The notes: generated by a model not told the origin, from the sequence alone. 64,000 bases of DNA from Trebonia sp963767685 (GCA_963767685.1 CAVYEZ010000011.1:110957-174956); one strand, 5' to 3'. Shown: positions 1 through 9,204, numbered from the stretch's first letter. Translations and numbers: made by a program.

Positions 1-121
1 CGGTGTTCGGGTCGGGCCGCTGCCCGGCGTGCAACTGCCGGGTCTCGAATCCGAACGCCCGGTCGGCTTCGACCCGGCCGTACTGATTCCCCCCTCCGGG
101 GGGCGACTGGTTGTCGGTCAT
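1..121 (-). CDS. metY: O-acetylhomoserine sulfhydrylase, N-terminus only
   Basis: Only the first 40 codons are inside the window; the gene runs off the left edge. The N-terminus reads FETRQLHAGQRPDPNT, the typical opening of the PLP-dependent O-acetylhomoserine/O-acetylserine sulfhydrylase family (Cys/Met metabolism enzymes), which makes homocysteine from O-acetylhomoserine and sulfide. The ATG lies 4 bp after the metX stop, so the two are almost certainly one transcript, metX first. The PLP lysine lies outside the window. The call rests on the N-terminal motif and on the metX context. Confidence 0.85.
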   Translation of the reverse strand, partial: MTDNQSPPGGGNQYGRVEADRAFGFETRQLHAGQRPDPNT

Positions 122-125
122 TTGC

Positions 126-1364
126 TCATCTTCCTATTCCTAGGAACCGGCGGATGATGGGTGTCTGCCGTGCCTCTTCGAGCAGGAAGCAGTCGTGCCC
201 GTACGGTGCCTCGATCACCTGGAGCTCGACCGGCTTGCCGAGGGCGCGGAGCGCGTCGGCGATCTCTCCCGACGCGGCCGGCGGGTAGAGCCAGTCGGAG
301 CTGAACGCGATGAGCAGGGTCCGCGCCGAGACGCCCTTGAGCGCGCTTGCCAGCGACCCGCCGTGCTGCCGGGCCAGGTCGAAGTAGGTCAGCGCGCGCG
401 AGGTGTACAGGTAGGTGTTGGCGTCGAACCGCTTGACGAACGACTCGGCCTGGTGCCGCAGGTAGCTCTCGACCTGGAACTCCGCCCCGGTGATGGTGTA
501 CCGGATGTCTGCGGGCGGCGCTTCCCCCGGGGACGGCTGCAGTCGCCGCCCGAACTTGTCGTCGAGCGCCTGCGCGGACAGGTAGGTGACGTGGCCGACC
601 ATCCGCGCCACGCCCATGCCGGCGTCCGGCGCGGTCCCCGTGCCGTAGTAGTGGCCGCCCTGCCAGGCGGGGTCGCGCATGATCGCGTCGCGCGCGATCG
701 CGTTCCACGCCACGCCCTGCGGGTGCAGCGCGTGCGTGCTCGCGATCGCCACGATGGCACCGACCTCGTCGGGGAACAGGATGGCCCATTCCAGCGCCTG
801 CATGCCACCGAGCGAGCCGCCGGCCACCGCGGCCAGCCGCTCGATGCCGAGCTCGCGCAGGAACGCCCGCTCGGTCCGCACCATGTCCGCGACGGTGATC
901 ACCGGGAAGTCGGCGCCGTACGGCCTGCCCGTCGCCGGGTTGGCCGACGACGGCCCGGTGGTGCCGCGGCAGCCGCCGAGCAGGTTCGTCGCGACGACGT
1001 AGAAGCGGTCGGTGTCGAACGCCTTGCCCGGTCCGATCATCCCGTCCCACCAGCCGAGCCCCTTGGCCGCCGTCCCGTCGCGGTCGGTGGCGCCGAACCC
1101 GTCGCGCGTGCTCTCGGCCGGCGGCGTCTTCGCGATGCCGGCGGCGTGGGCGTCGCCGCTGAGCGCGTGGCAGACCAAGACGACGTTGTCCCGGCGGGGT
1201 GACAGGGTCCCGTAGGTCTCGTACGCTACGCGAACCGGGTGCAATTCCCGCCCGCAGTCGAGTCGCACCGGGCCGGGCAGGTCGAGGTACTGAGTTTCGA
1301 CAGTGCCGGCCGAACCAAATGGGCCGGCCGAGCCGGCCGCGAGCGTCGAGGCTGGCTCCACCAT
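126..1364 (-). CDS. metX: homoserine O-acetyltransferase
   Basis: An alpha/beta-hydrolase-fold enzyme of 412 residues that transfers an acetyl group from acetyl-CoA to homoserine, the entry to methionine synthesis in actinobacteria. Family signatures seen: LVCHALSGDAHAAG, GGCRGTTGPSS, the nucleophile elbow GGSLGGMQALEW (catalytic Ser) and GHDCFLLEE near the C-terminus (catalytic His; the Asp of the triad is in the preceding FSSDWLYPP). I use the ATG at 1364 (protein starts MVEPASTL). The reading frame stays open further upstream, but that part is antisense to the divergent OsmC gene. It is followed 4 bp later by metY. Confidence 0.93.
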   Translation of the reverse strand: MVEPASTLAAGSAGPFGSAGTVETQYLDLPGPVRLDCGRELHPVRVAYETYGTLSPRRDNVVLVCHALSGDAHAAGIAKTPPAESTRDGFGATDRDGTAAKGLGWWDGMIGPGKAFDTDRFYVVATNLLGGCRGTTGPSSANPATGRPYGADFPVITVADMVRTERAFLRELGIERLAAVAGGSLGGMQALEWAILFPDEVGAIVAIASTHALHPQGVAWNAIARDAIMRDPAWQGGHYYGTGTAPDAGMGVARMVGHVTYLSAQALDDKFGRRLQPSPGEAPPADIRYTITGAEFQVESYLRHQAESFVKRFDANTYLYTSRALTYFDLARQHGGSLASALKGVSARTLLIAFSSDWLYPPAASGEIADALRALGKPVELQVIEAPYGHDCFLLEEARQTPIIRRFLGIGR

Positions 1365-1454
1365 GGGGCTATGGTACTGCGCCCCGTTCCGTGTATTGTC
1401 AAGTATCCCCATAAGGAAGATGGGGAAATCCGAATACGAAAGGGGATGGGTGAC

Positions 1455-2006
1455 ATGACGGCGGTTGCCGACAACGGGGTCAACGTGCAGGCACTCCTCG
1501 ACGCCCGCGAGGTGCTGAAGGGCGCGCCTGAGGCCGCCCAGTTCACCTGGCGGGCGTCCTCGAAGTGGCAGGGGGGCGTGCACACCACCATCACGGTCAA
1601 GGACTTCTTCGGCCTCGGCCAGGAGCAGGGCCACAAGCAGGAGTCGGTCTTCGAGGCCGACCACCCCGAGGTCTTCGCGGCCGAGGACAACGGAATCACG
1701 CCGATCGAGTACCTCCTTGTCGGCCTGGCGAGCTGCCTCAGCGCGGGCGTGGCGTCGGTCGCGCAGAACCGCGGCATCCAGCTCCGCTCGGTCGAGGCGG
1801 TCGTCGAGGGCGCCCATGACATCCGCGGCATCCTCGGCGCCGACAGCGACGTGCGCAACGGCTTCAACGACATCAAGGTGACGTTCCACGTCGACGCCGA
1901 CGCGTCCAAGGAGGACATCGAGGCGCTGGTGGCTCAGTCGCAGAAGCGGTCGGCCGTGTTCGACGCGCTGACCAACCCGACGGAAGTCACCGTCGAAGTC
2001 GCCTGA
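1455..2006 (+). CDS. OsmC family protein
   Basis: A 183-residue protein of the OsmC/Ohr fold, whose members reduce organic hydroperoxides with a reactive cysteine. The diagnostic stretch is GITPIEYLLVGLASCLSAG, holding the only cysteine in the protein. Classical Ohr/OsmC peroxidases have two, so peroxidase activity is not assured and it may belong to a one-Cys subgroup. The start at 1455 has AGGGG at 1441-1445, 9 nt upstream; an in-frame ATG at 1446 would lie too close to that site. It is divergent from metX, the two starts about 90 bp apart, and is followed at 29 bp by the flavoprotein gene, perhaps in one operon. Confidence 0.85.
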   Translation: MTAVADNGVNVQALLDAREVLKGAPEAAQFTWRASSKWQGGVHTTITVKDFFGLGQEQGHKQESVFEADHPEVFAAEDNGITPIEYLLVGLASCLSAGVASVAQNRGIQLRSVEAVVEGAHDIRGILGADSDVRNGFNDIKVTFHVDADASKEDIEALVAQSQKRSAVFDALTNPTEVTVEVA

Positions 2007-2034
2007 GGGGCCCCTGCTTTCTAGGAGTACAGCC

Positions 2035-3273
2035 ATCGAGCGCACCACCACGGTCGTCATCGGCGCGGGGCACGCGGGCCTGGCCGCGAGCCACTTCCTC
2101 ACCGAGCGGTCGGTCGACCACCTCGTCCTCGAGCGCGGAGAGGTGGCCAACTCATGGCGGCGTGAACGCTGGGACTCCCTGCGCCTGCTCACGCCGAACT
2201 GGCAGAGCCGGCTGCCCGGCGTGCGCTACGAGGGCGCGGACCCGGACGGCTACATGACGATGGGCGAAGTGAGCGAGCTGATCGAGCGCTTCGCCAAGGT
2301 CGCCCGGGCCCCGGTTAGGACCGGGGTGACCGTCACGTCGGTGCGCCCCGCCGCCGGCGGCTACCTGGTGTCGACCAGCGACGGCGAGATCGCCTGCGCG
2401 GCCGTGGTGATCGCGAGCGGCGCCTGCAACCTGCCGTCGGTGCCCACCGTCAGCGCGGGCGTCCCGGCGTCGGTGGCGCAGGTCACGCCGTTCGATTACC
2501 GCGGCCCCGGCCAGCTGCCCGACGGCGGCGTGCTCGTCGTGGGGGCGTCGGCGACCGGCGTGCAGCTGGCGGCGGAGATCAGGCGGTCGGGCAGACCCGT
2601 GATCCTGTCAACCGGCGAGCACGTGCGGCTGCCGCGCGTCTACCGCGGCCGCGACGTGCTGTGGTGGATGGACGCGGCCGGCGTGTGGGACCAGCGCTAC
2701 GACGAGGTCGACGACCTTGACCGGGCCCGGCGGCTGCCATCGCCGCAGCTCGTCGGGACGCCGGAGCGGTCGTCGATCGACCTCAACGCGCTCAGCGCGC
2801 TCGGCGTGCGGCTGGTGGGCAAGCTGGCGATGGTCCGCGACGGCCGGGCGCTGTTCTCCGGCGGCCTCCGCAACGTGTTCTCGCTGGCCGACCTCAAGAT
2901 GAACCGCCTGCTCGACGCCTTCGACGAGTGGGCGCTGACGAGCGGGCGGGACGCCGAGTTCGGTGCGCCCGAGCGCTTCGCGCCGACGGTGCCGCCCGGC
3001 TCCGCGCGGCTCCAGGCCGACCTGCGCGGCGGCGAGATCCGCGCGGTCGTCTGGGCGACGGGCTTCCGGCCCGACTACGGCTGGCTCCACGTCGACGTGG
3101 TTGATGAGAAGGGCCGCCTGCGCCACGACGGCGGCGTGGTCGACCGCCCCGGGCTCTACGCGCTCGGCCTGCCCGTGCTGCGGCGGCGCAAGTCCACGTT
3201 CATTTACGGCATCGAGGACGACGCCCGCGAGGTGATCGACCACCTGGCCGGTTACCTGGCCGTGCACGAGTAA
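2035..3273 (+). CDS. FAD-dependent oxidoreductase (flavin monooxygenase-like)
   Basis: A two-dinucleotide-binding flavoprotein of the CzcO/Pyr_redox_3 type. The N-terminal FAD motif is VVIGAGHAGLAAS, the second Rossmann motif is VLVVGASATGVQLAAEI, and the late ATGFRPDYGWL matches the ATG-x-R-P motif of this family. Substrate unknown. The start is odd: the frame has no ATG, GTG or TTG ahead of the FAD motif. A good Shine-Dalgarno TAGGAG (2022-2027) sits 7 nt before an ATC codon at 2035, which I take as the start position. The first conventional start, GTG at 2143, would remove the FAD motif. Either a rare AUC start is used or the base is an error for ATG. Confidence 0.8.
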   Translation: MERTTTVVIGAGHAGLAASHFLTERSVDHLVLERGEVANSWRRERWDSLRLLTPNWQSRLPGVRYEGADPDGYMTMGEVSELIERFAKVARAPVRTGVTVTSVRPAAGGYLVSTSDGEIACAAVVIASGACNLPSVPTVSAGVPASVAQVTPFDYRGPGQLPDGGVLVVGASATGVQLAAEIRRSGRPVILSTGEHVRLPRVYRGRDVLWWMDAAGVWDQRYDEVDDLDRARRLPSPQLVGTPERSSIDLNALSALGVRLVGKLAMVRDGRALFSGGLRNVFSLADLKMNRLLDAFDEWALTSGRDAEFGAPERFAPTVPPGSARLQADLRGGEIRAVVWATGFRPDYGWLHVDVVDEKGRLRHDGGVVDRPGLYALGLPVLRRRKSTFIYGIEDDAREVIDHLAGYLAVHE

Positions 3274-3477
3274 CCTCGACCCCGGTCAGCAGGTCCCGGC
3301 CAGGGTGGCTATTTACCCGCTATTCCGCTGCATCGCGGATGCATAGGCACCTCAGAGGAACGGCCGGGATGCAGAGATTCGCCATAGCGTAATTTTCGTG
3401 TCTCCTGATTCCCGTCGGGCAGTCTAGAGCGTGACAAGGGAAAGGCCTGCGGAGGAAAGTGGGCCAAAGGAGGCAAC

Positions 3478-3735
3478 ATGTCCACTATCCTGTGGATGAA
3501 TATCCCGCTGATGGTGATCGTTTTCGGGCTCATGTCCGGCATCCCGCTGTATCTGGTGCTGCGCCGCCACGACTGGCACGGTAAGCACGAAACCCCCAGC
3601 GTGCCGGCCTACATGACGCCCAGGCGCACGCCCCGCCCGGCGCTCGTCCGGGCCGGCACGGTGCGTCTTCCCCGGTCTTCCGGGTACGAGGGTCATCGCT
3701 CGATGCGCCCGCTGACCGGCAGCGCGAACGGCTAA
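3478..3735 (+). CDS. small single-pass membrane protein, unknown function
   Basis: An 85-residue protein not recognised. Residues 5-27 form one hydrophobic segment (WMNIPLMVIVFGLMSG...), followed by a basic, Pro/Arg-rich tail with no further membrane segment, so a short N-terminus out and a cytosolic tail would fit the positive-inside rule. A very strong Shine-Dalgarno AAAGGAGG ends about 5 nt before the ATG, which supports real translation. It stands alone between the flavoprotein and the glycosyltransferase. Confidence 0.55.
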   Translation: MSTILWMNIPLMVIVFGLMSGIPLYLVLRRHDWHGKHETPSVPAYMTPRRTPRPALVRAGTVRLPRSSGYEGHRSMRPLTGSANG

Positions 3736-3799
3736 ATCCGGCCGCTTAAGGCCCATTGGCGCGCACCGCGCCCCCCGATTACGGAAGCTTTTCCGCCTG

Positions 3800-3832
3800 G
3801 AGCCCTTTTCCGCGAAACGCGGGAAAGGGCTC
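3800..3832 (+). terminator. terminator-like hairpin
   Basis: Two 15-nt arms (3800-3814 and 3818-3832) pair fully, with one G-U, around an AAA loop. The U-tract is weak (TTGTGG). It lies downstream of the small membrane-protein gene and ahead of the glycosyltransferase, as expected for an intrinsic terminator in high-GC DNA. Confidence 0.6.
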
Positions 3833-3989
3833 TTGTGGTAAAAGTCACTTCCGCGATCACGGGGGCGCGGTTGTCGTTTATGGCGGGGATTACCGGGTAA
3901 GCCGCGCCGCCCGCCAGCCCGCCTCTGGCCGGCGCGGGAGAGCGAGGCGGGCCTGCGGCGTGGCTCGCGGCTGTGGAAAACTTCGGTCT

Positions 3990-5255
3990 GTGCTTGGACT
4001 CGGGATCGCCTGTGTGATCAGCGCCGCCGCCTGGACGTACCTGGTGGCGGCGCACGGCGGCTTCTGGCTGACCAGCCAGCGGCTGCCGCGCGCCCGCGTG
4101 GGGACCAGTGCGAAGACCAGTTCGGGGACCGGCGGGCAGACCGGCGCGGCGGCCTGGCCGGCCGTGGCCGCCGTCGTCCCGGCCCGGAACGAGAGCGAGT
4201 CCCTGCCGGCGACGCTGCCCGGCCTGCTGACGCAGGACTACCCGGGCGACCTTCGCGTCTTCCTCGTCGATGACAACAGCGACGACGGCACCGCCGCCGT
4301 CGCGGCCGAACTCGGCGAGAAGGCCGCCCGCGACGGTGGCGCGCCGCTGACCGTGGTCAAGGGCCAGCCGAGGCCGGACGGCTGGGCGGGCAAGGTCTGG
4401 GCGATGGCGCAGGGCCTTGCTGCCGCCACCGGGGCGGCCGCCAGCGCGGCGGCGGTGGCCGCGACCCCGCCGCAGTACGTGCTGTTCACCGACGCCGACA
4501 TCAGCTGGGCCCCGACCGCGCTCCGCGACCTGGTCGAGAGCGCCGAAGCCGACGACCGGGCCCTCGTCTCGCAGATGGCCCTGCTGCGCGCGGAGGCCCG
4601 CTGGGAGCGGGTGATCGTGCCCGCCTTCGTCTACTTCTTCGCCCAGCTCTACCCGTTCCGCAAGGTCAATGACCCGAAGAGCGGCACCGCGGCGGCGGCG
4701 GGCGGCTGCATGCTCGTCCGGCGGTCCGCGCTCGAGCAGGCCGGCGGCCTGGCGCCGGTCAAGGGCGCGCTGATCGACGACGTGGCGCTCGGCACCCTGC
4801 TCAAGCGGCACGGCAACCGCACCTGGCTCGGCCTGACCACGGACATCAGGAGCGCCCGTCCCTACCCGAGCCTCGCCAGCCTCTGGCACATGATCGCCAG
4901 GTCCGCGTACGTGCAGCTCAGGTACAACCCGCTGCTGCTCGCGGGCACGATCGGCGGGCTCCTGCTGCTCTACGCCGCGCCGCCGGCCGGGGCAATCGCC
5001 GCCCTCATCGTCACCGCGGCGGGGAGCGGCGCCGGCAGCGGCACGGCGCTCGCGGGCCTGGCCGGGCTGGCGGGCTGGGCGCTGATGACCGCCAGCTACG
5101 TCCCGATGCTCCGGTTGTACCGGCTGTCCGCGCTCCGCGCGCCGACCCTTCCGCTGATCGCCGTGCTGTACGCCGCCATGACCGCCGACTCGGCGCGCCG
5201 CCACTACTCGGGCCGGGCCGTCTCCTGGCGCGGCCGCGCGGCCGACCGCGTCTAG
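3990..5255 (+). CDS. hpnB: HpnB-like family 2 glycosyltransferase
   Basis: About 421 residues. An N-terminal membrane segment is followed by a GT2 domain with AVVPARNESESLPATL, VDDNSDDGTA, GWAGKVWAMAQG, the metal-binding FTDADISW, PAFVYFFAQLYPFRKVNDP, AAGGCMLVRRSAL and LIDDVALG, then two to three C-terminal membrane helices. This block order is characteristic of the hopene-associated glycosyltransferase HpnB, a membrane enzyme usually linked to hopanoid clusters. No other hopanoid gene is in the window, so its acceptor may differ. GTG 3990 puts the membrane segment at the N-terminus, as in the family; GTG 3960 is an alternative start. Confidence 0.8.
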   Translation: MLGLGIACVISAAAWTYLVAAHGGFWLTSQRLPRARVGTSAKTSSGTGGQTGAAAWPAVAAVVPARNESESLPATLPGLLTQDYPGDLRVFLVDDNSDDGTAAVAAELGEKAARDGGAPLTVVKGQPRPDGWAGKVWAMAQGLAAATGAAASAAAVAATPPQYVLFTDADISWAPTALRDLVESAEADDRALVSQMALLRAEARWERVIVPAFVYFFAQLYPFRKVNDPKSGTAAAAGGCMLVRRSALEQAGGLAPVKGALIDDVALGTLLKRHGNRTWLGLTTDIRSARPYPSLASLWHMIARSAYVQLRYNPLLLAGTIGGLLLLYAAPPAGAIAALIVTAAGSGAGSGTALAGLAGLAGWALMTASYVPMLRLYRLSALRAPTLPLIAVLYAAMTADSARRHYSGRAVSWRGRAADRV

Positions 5256-5276
5256 CCCTCACCCGGGGCGGGTGAC

Positions 5277-6685
5277 ATGCGGCCGCCGCCGCCGGGTCAC
5301 CATGTTGATATGCCCAACCGGCCCGCGGACCCACCCGCTGCGGCCAGCCCCGGTAAGCGGTGGCTGGCCCGGCTGAGCTTCGTGCTGGCGTTCCTCGCGG
5401 TCGCGGTGGTCGTGGCCTTCGCGGAATGGTGGAGCCTCGCCATGTTCGCGGTGGGCGCGGCCGCCGCGGCGGTCAGCCTCACGGCCGCCTTCTTCGTGCT
5501 GTCCCGGCGGGGCGTGCTGCGCTGGCTGGCGCTCGCGGTGTTCGTCGCGACGCCGGTCGCGGTGCTGGTGATCTACGCGCTCGCCGGCCTGCTGTGGATC
5601 GCGGCCGTTGCCGCGGCGGCCTGGCTGCTGGCCGGCGTCACCGCCCGCGCGGCGCTGGCCGTGGACAAGGCGGACTGGCGGATGCCCGAGCTCGCGGCGG
5701 CCCCGGCCCGGCGCCCGTTCCTGATCATGAACCCGCGATCCGGCGGCGGGAAGGTGGGCAAGTTCGACCTGCAACACAAGGCGGAGGCGCTCGGCGCGGA
5801 GGTGTTCCTGATGAGCGGCCCCGGCCCGGTCGACGTGGCCGCGGTCGCCCGGCAGGCGATCGCGGACGGCGCCGACCTGCTCGGCGTCGCGGGCGGCGAC
5901 GGCACCCAGGCGCTGGTGGCGGGCGTCGCCGCCGCGCACGGCATCCCGTTCCTAGTGATCACCGCGGGCACCCGCAACCACTTCGCGCTTGACCTGGGCT
6001 TGGACCGCGAGGATCCGGTGGCCTGCCTGCGTGCGCTGCCCGACGGCGTCGACCTGGAGGTCGACCTCGGGATGGTCAGCGGGCACACCTTCGTCAACAA
6101 CGTGTCGTTCGGTGCTTACGCCGAGGTCGTGCGGACGCCCGCCTATCGCGACGACAAGCTGGGCACCACGCTGGATACGCTCCCGGAACTGCTTCAGGGA
6201 CAGCGCGGCACCCGGTTCTCGGCGGCCGCGGAGGGCGAGACGATCGACGGACCGCAGGCGCTGCTGGTGGCCAGCAACCCCTACGAGACGGGTGACATCG
6301 CCGGCCTTGGCCGCCGCGCCCGGCTCGACCGCGGCGTGCTCGGTGTGGTGGCCGTCACCGTGGGCAGCGCCGCGCAGGCGGTCGACCTGCTGCGCGGCAG
6401 GCGCTCGGCCGGAGTCCGGGTGCTGTCCGCCCGGACCGTCGTCGTGACCAGCGACTCCGACCGGATCCCGGTCGGCGTCGACGGGGAGTCCATGTCGCTG
6501 CCCGCGCCAGTGCATTGCACGATCCGCCACCGCGCGCTGCGGGTGCGGGTGCCAAGGGACCGCCCGGGAGTGCCGCCGCCCAAGCCAGCGATCAGCCTGC
6601 CCCGGCTGCTCCGGCTGGCGTCGTGGCAGCGTCGGCCAGGTCCCCGCCGCCTGTGGGCACGCCTGCCTCACGAGAACGCGGCTGA
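5277..6685 (+). CDS. diacylglycerol kinase-catalytic domain membrane protein (frameshift near 3' end)
   Basis: The N-terminal ~130 residues hold about four hydrophobic helices. The DAGK/LCB5 catalytic domain follows: FLIMNPRSGGGKVGKF (nucleotide-binding loop), VAGGDGTQALVAGVA with GGDG at residues 206-209, ITAGTRNHFALDLGLD, and NNVSFGAYAEVV. It probably phosphorylates a lipid such as diacylglycerol, or a related polyprenol or sphingoid substrate. After ISLPRLLRLAS the frame stays open through the next gene, which is clearly coded in another frame. A one-base deletion near 6620 would instead end the protein at the TGA 6683-6685, 11 bp before that gene. I annotate that end, but it is uncertain. 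Start 5277 or the in-frame ATG at 5310. Confidence 0.72.
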
Positions 6686-6696
6686 GCAGGTGCCTG

Positions 6697-7191
6697 ATGC
6701 GCGCTCGTTACGAAGAGTTCACCGAGCTTCGCTGCGTGCTGGAACGCGCCGGGCAGCTGTCGGTGCGGACGATCATCTTCGACATCGAGCCCCTGGTCGC
6801 ATGGTGGGACAGCGGCCAGCAGGCCCTCGACCAGGGCACCGCGGCGATCCTCGCCGAGCTCGACTCGATTCCGGAACTGGAGGTCCTGGTCTTCGCGACC
6901 AACTCGGCCCGCAGGCCCACCGCGCTCCCGCCGGTCCCCGGCGTGCGGGTGCTCTACCTCGCCTCCGCGGGCAAGCCGCTGCGGACGGCGCCGTACCGGG
7001 CCCTGCCCGGGCCCGGGGCGGTAGTCGGCGACCAGGTGCCCACCGACGGGCTGCTCGCCCTCCGGCTCGGGTACACGTTCCTGCAGTGGAACCCGGGGCT
7101 GGCCGGCGTGCCGCGCGGGTCGAGGCTGATGCACCGGTTCGGTGGCCTGGCCCGGCCGCTGTTCTTCCGGCGCGGCGCCCCGCCGGGATAA
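6697..7191 (+). CDS. HAD-superfamily hydrolase-like protein
   Basis: 164 residues with HAD-like landmarks: IIFDIEPLVAWW near the N-terminus in place of the usual DxDxT/V nucleophile loop, VLVFATNSARRPT (motif II-like with Ser), KPLRTAPYR, and VVGDQVPTDGLLALRLG (motif III/IV, as in YqeG-type phosphatases). The second Asp of the first motif is Glu and the following residues differ, so phosphatase activity is doubtful. It lies just after the lipid-kinase-like gene, in the same direction, and is closed by a long hairpin, suggesting a two- or three-gene operon with hpnB. Confidence 0.6.
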   Translation: MRARYEEFTELRCVLERAGQLSVRTIIFDIEPLVAWWDSGQQALDQGTAAILAELDSIPELEVLVFATNSARRPTALPPVPGVRVLYLASAGKPLRTAPYRALPGPGAVVGDQVPTDGLLALRLGYTFLQWNPGLAGVPRGSRLMHRFGGLARPLFFRRGAPPG

Positions 7192-7194
7192 ACG

Positions 7195-7238
7195 CCGCCG
7201 TACCGCAGTCCCCCGGGCGGGGGACTGCGGTACGGCGG
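7195..7238 (+). terminator. perfect 20-bp terminator hairpin
   Basis: Arms 7195-7214 and 7219-7238 are exact reverse complements around a GGGC loop. It begins 4 bp after the stop codon of the HAD-like gene. There is no U-tract, common in high-GC actinobacteria. It separates the hpnB-side operon from mscR. Confidence 0.75.
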
Positions 7239-7357
7239 GCCGCGGGTGCTGTACGGGCCGCCTCCCCGTGGCGGAGAATGCCGTAGGCGGGTGGGGCGAA
7301 GCGACGCATCCGTTCGGAATGACGCCTTTGACTTAGTGAGAGAACAGGAGCCACGGT

Positions 7358-8443
7358 ATGGCGAGCAGCGTGCGGGGCGTGGTGGCGCGGGGCAAGGGCG
7401 AACCGGTTCAGGTCACCGAGGTGCTCGTGCCCGACCCGGGCCCGGGTGAGGCGCTCGTCCGCGTCCAGGCGTGCGGCGTCTGCCACACCGACCTGCACTA
7501 CAAGATGGGCGGCATCGGCGACGACTTCCCGTACCTGCTCGGGCACGAGGCGGCCGGGGTCGTCGAGGCGATCGGTGACGACGTGACCGACGTGGCGCCC
7601 GGGGACTTCGTCATCCTCAACTGGCGCGCGGTCTGCGGCCAGTGCCGCGCCTGCGCGCGGGGCCGGCCGTGGTACTGCTTCGCGACCCACAACGCGACCC
7701 AGAAGATGACCCTCGCCGACGGCACGCCGCTGTCGCCCGCGCTCGGCATCGGCGCGTTCGCGGAGAAGGCGCTGGTCGCGTCCGGCCAGTGCACGAAGGT
7801 CGACCCGGCCATCGCCCCCGCGACCGCCGGCCTGCTCGGCTGCGGGGTGATGGCGGGCATCGGCGCCGCGATCAACACCGGCGGCATCACCCGCGGCGAC
7901 ACGGTCGCCGTGATCGGCTGCGGCGGCGTGGGCGACGGGGCGGTGCTCGGCGCCCGGCTGGCCGGCGCGAAGACGATCATCGCGGTGGACGTCGACGACC
8001 GGAAGCTCGAGTGGGCGCGCGAGTTCGGCGCCACGCACACGATCAACTCGCGCAACACGGACGCGGTCGAGGGGATCAGGGAACTGACCGGCGGCTTCGG
8101 CGCCGACGTCGTGGTCGAGGCGATCGGGCGGCCGGAGACCTACAAGCAGGCGTTCTTCGGCCGCGACCTGGCCGGCGTCGTCGTGCTGGTCGGCGTGCCC
8201 ACCCCGGACATGCAACTGGACCTGCCGCTGCTCGAGGTGTTCGGCCGGGGCGGCGCGCTCAAGTCCTCCTGGTACGGGGACTGCCTGCCCTCCCGCGACT
8301 TCCCGATGCTCGTCGACCTGCACCTGCAGGGGCGGCTGCCGCTGGAGAAGTTCGTCTCCGAGACCATCGGGCTCGGCGACATCGAGGCGGCGTTCACCAA
8401 GATGGAGCACGGCGACGTGCTGCGCAGCGTGGTGGTCTTCTGA
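7358..8443 (+). CDS. mscR: S-(hydroxymethyl)mycothiol dehydrogenase
   Basis: A 361-residue zinc-dependent medium-chain alcohol dehydrogenase with the family's standard length. Catalytic zinc region ACGVCHTDL and GHEAAG; structural zinc cysteines in VCGQCRACARGRPWYC; Rossmann motif VAVIGCGGVGDGAVLGARLAGA. The blocks VILNWRAVCGQC, NATQKMTLADGTPLSPALGIGAFA and AGLLGCGVMAGIGAAINTG are specific to the mycothiol-dependent formaldehyde dehydrogenase/nitrosothiol reductase group. It oxidises the formaldehyde-mycothiol adduct in formaldehyde detoxification, which implies that the host makes mycothiol. ATG 7358 has AGGAG about 8 nt upstream. Confidence 0.93.
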   Translation: MASSVRGVVARGKGEPVQVTEVLVPDPGPGEALVRVQACGVCHTDLHYKMGGIGDDFPYLLGHEAAGVVEAIGDDVTDVAPGDFVILNWRAVCGQCRACARGRPWYCFATHNATQKMTLADGTPLSPALGIGAFAEKALVASGQCTKVDPAIAPATAGLLGCGVMAGIGAAINTGGITRGDTVAVIGCGGVGDGAVLGARLAGAKTIIAVDVDDRKLEWAREFGATHTINSRNTDAVEGIRELTGGFGADVVVEAIGRPETYKQAFFGRDLAGVVVLVGVPTPDMQLDLPLLEVFGRGGALKSSWYGDCLPSRDFPMLVDLHLQGRLPLEKFVSETIGLGDIEAAFTKMEHGDVLRSVVVF

Positions 8444-8448
8444 ACGGG

Positions 8449-9186
8449 GTGACCGCCAGGATCGCGATGTGGTCGGGACCGCGCACCCTGTCCACGGCGA
8501 TGATGCGCGCCTGGGAGAACCGGCCGGACACCGTGGTCGCCGACGAGCCGCTGTACGCGTTCTACCTGTCGGCGACCGGCATCGACCATCCGGGCCGGAA
8601 CGAGGTGATCGCGAGCCAGCCGACGTCGTGGCGGGCCGTGGTGGCGTCCCTGGCGTCGGCGCCGTTGCCCGACGGGGTGACGATCTCCTACGCCAAGCAC
8701 ATGACGCACCACGTGCTGCCGTCGGTCGACCTGGCCGCGTTCGCGCCGTTCCGGCACGCGTTCCTGATCAGGGACCCGCGCTCGCTGCTCGCCTCCTACG
8801 CCCGCGTCCGGTCCGCGCCGACCCTGTCCGACCTAGGGCTGCGGCAGCAGGCGGAGCTGTTTGAAGAGTTCGGCGGGCCGGTGATCGACTCGGCGGACCT
8901 GCTCGCCTTCCCCGAGGCGGCCCTGCGGGCGCTGTGCGCCGCGCTCGGGGTGCCGTTCTCCCCGGCGATGCTGTCCTGGCCGGCCGGGCCGCGCTCCTCC
9001 GACGGCGTGTGGGCGCCCTACTGGTACGACAGCGTCTGGCGGTCGACCGGGTTCGTCCCCGTCCCGCCGGGACCGCCGCCGCCGCTTGACCCGGCGCTCG
9101 AGCCGCTGCTGGCGGACTGCCTGCCTTACTACGAAAAACTGCGGGCAAATAAGATCAACATCGATAGTCCGAACGTCAGCGGCTGA
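8449..9186 (+). CDS. sulfotransferase-like P-loop protein
   Basis: 245 residues from the GTG at 8449, 5 bp after the mscR stop. The start IAMWSGPRTLSTAMMRAWENR is the phosphosulfate-binding loop style of a bacterial sulfotransferase-like family, and FRHAFLIRDPRSLLASYARV matches the 3'-phosphate-binding motif of sulfotransferases. The donor is presumably PAPS, but no substrate can be read. It is followed at 18 bp by a class IV aminotransferase in the same direction. I recall this pairing from other bacteria, which suggests a shared small-molecule pathway. Confidence 0.75.
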   Translation: MTARIAMWSGPRTLSTAMMRAWENRPDTVVADEPLYAFYLSATGIDHPGRNEVIASQPTSWRAVVASLASAPLPDGVTISYAKHMTHHVLPSVDLAAFAPFRHAFLIRDPRSLLASYARVRSAPTLSDLGLRQQAELFEEFGGPVIDSADLLAFPEAALRALCAALGVPFSPAMLSWPAGPRSSDGVWAPYWYDSVWRSTGFVPVPPGPPPPLDPALEPLLADCLPYYEKLRANKINIDSPNVSG

Positions 9187-9204
9187 CTCTGGGGGCGTCT
9201 GAAA

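Noticed and set aside
2143..3273. GTG 2143 as the start of the flavoprotein
   Set aside because: It would remove the FAD-binding GAGHAG motif, and there is a good ribosome site further upstream.
5277..7286. A single fusion of the lipid kinase-like protein with downstream sequence
   Set aside because: The frame stays open to 7286, but the part after ~6620 is arginine-rich out-of-frame text while another frame there encodes a convincing HAD-like protein with its own start and terminator.
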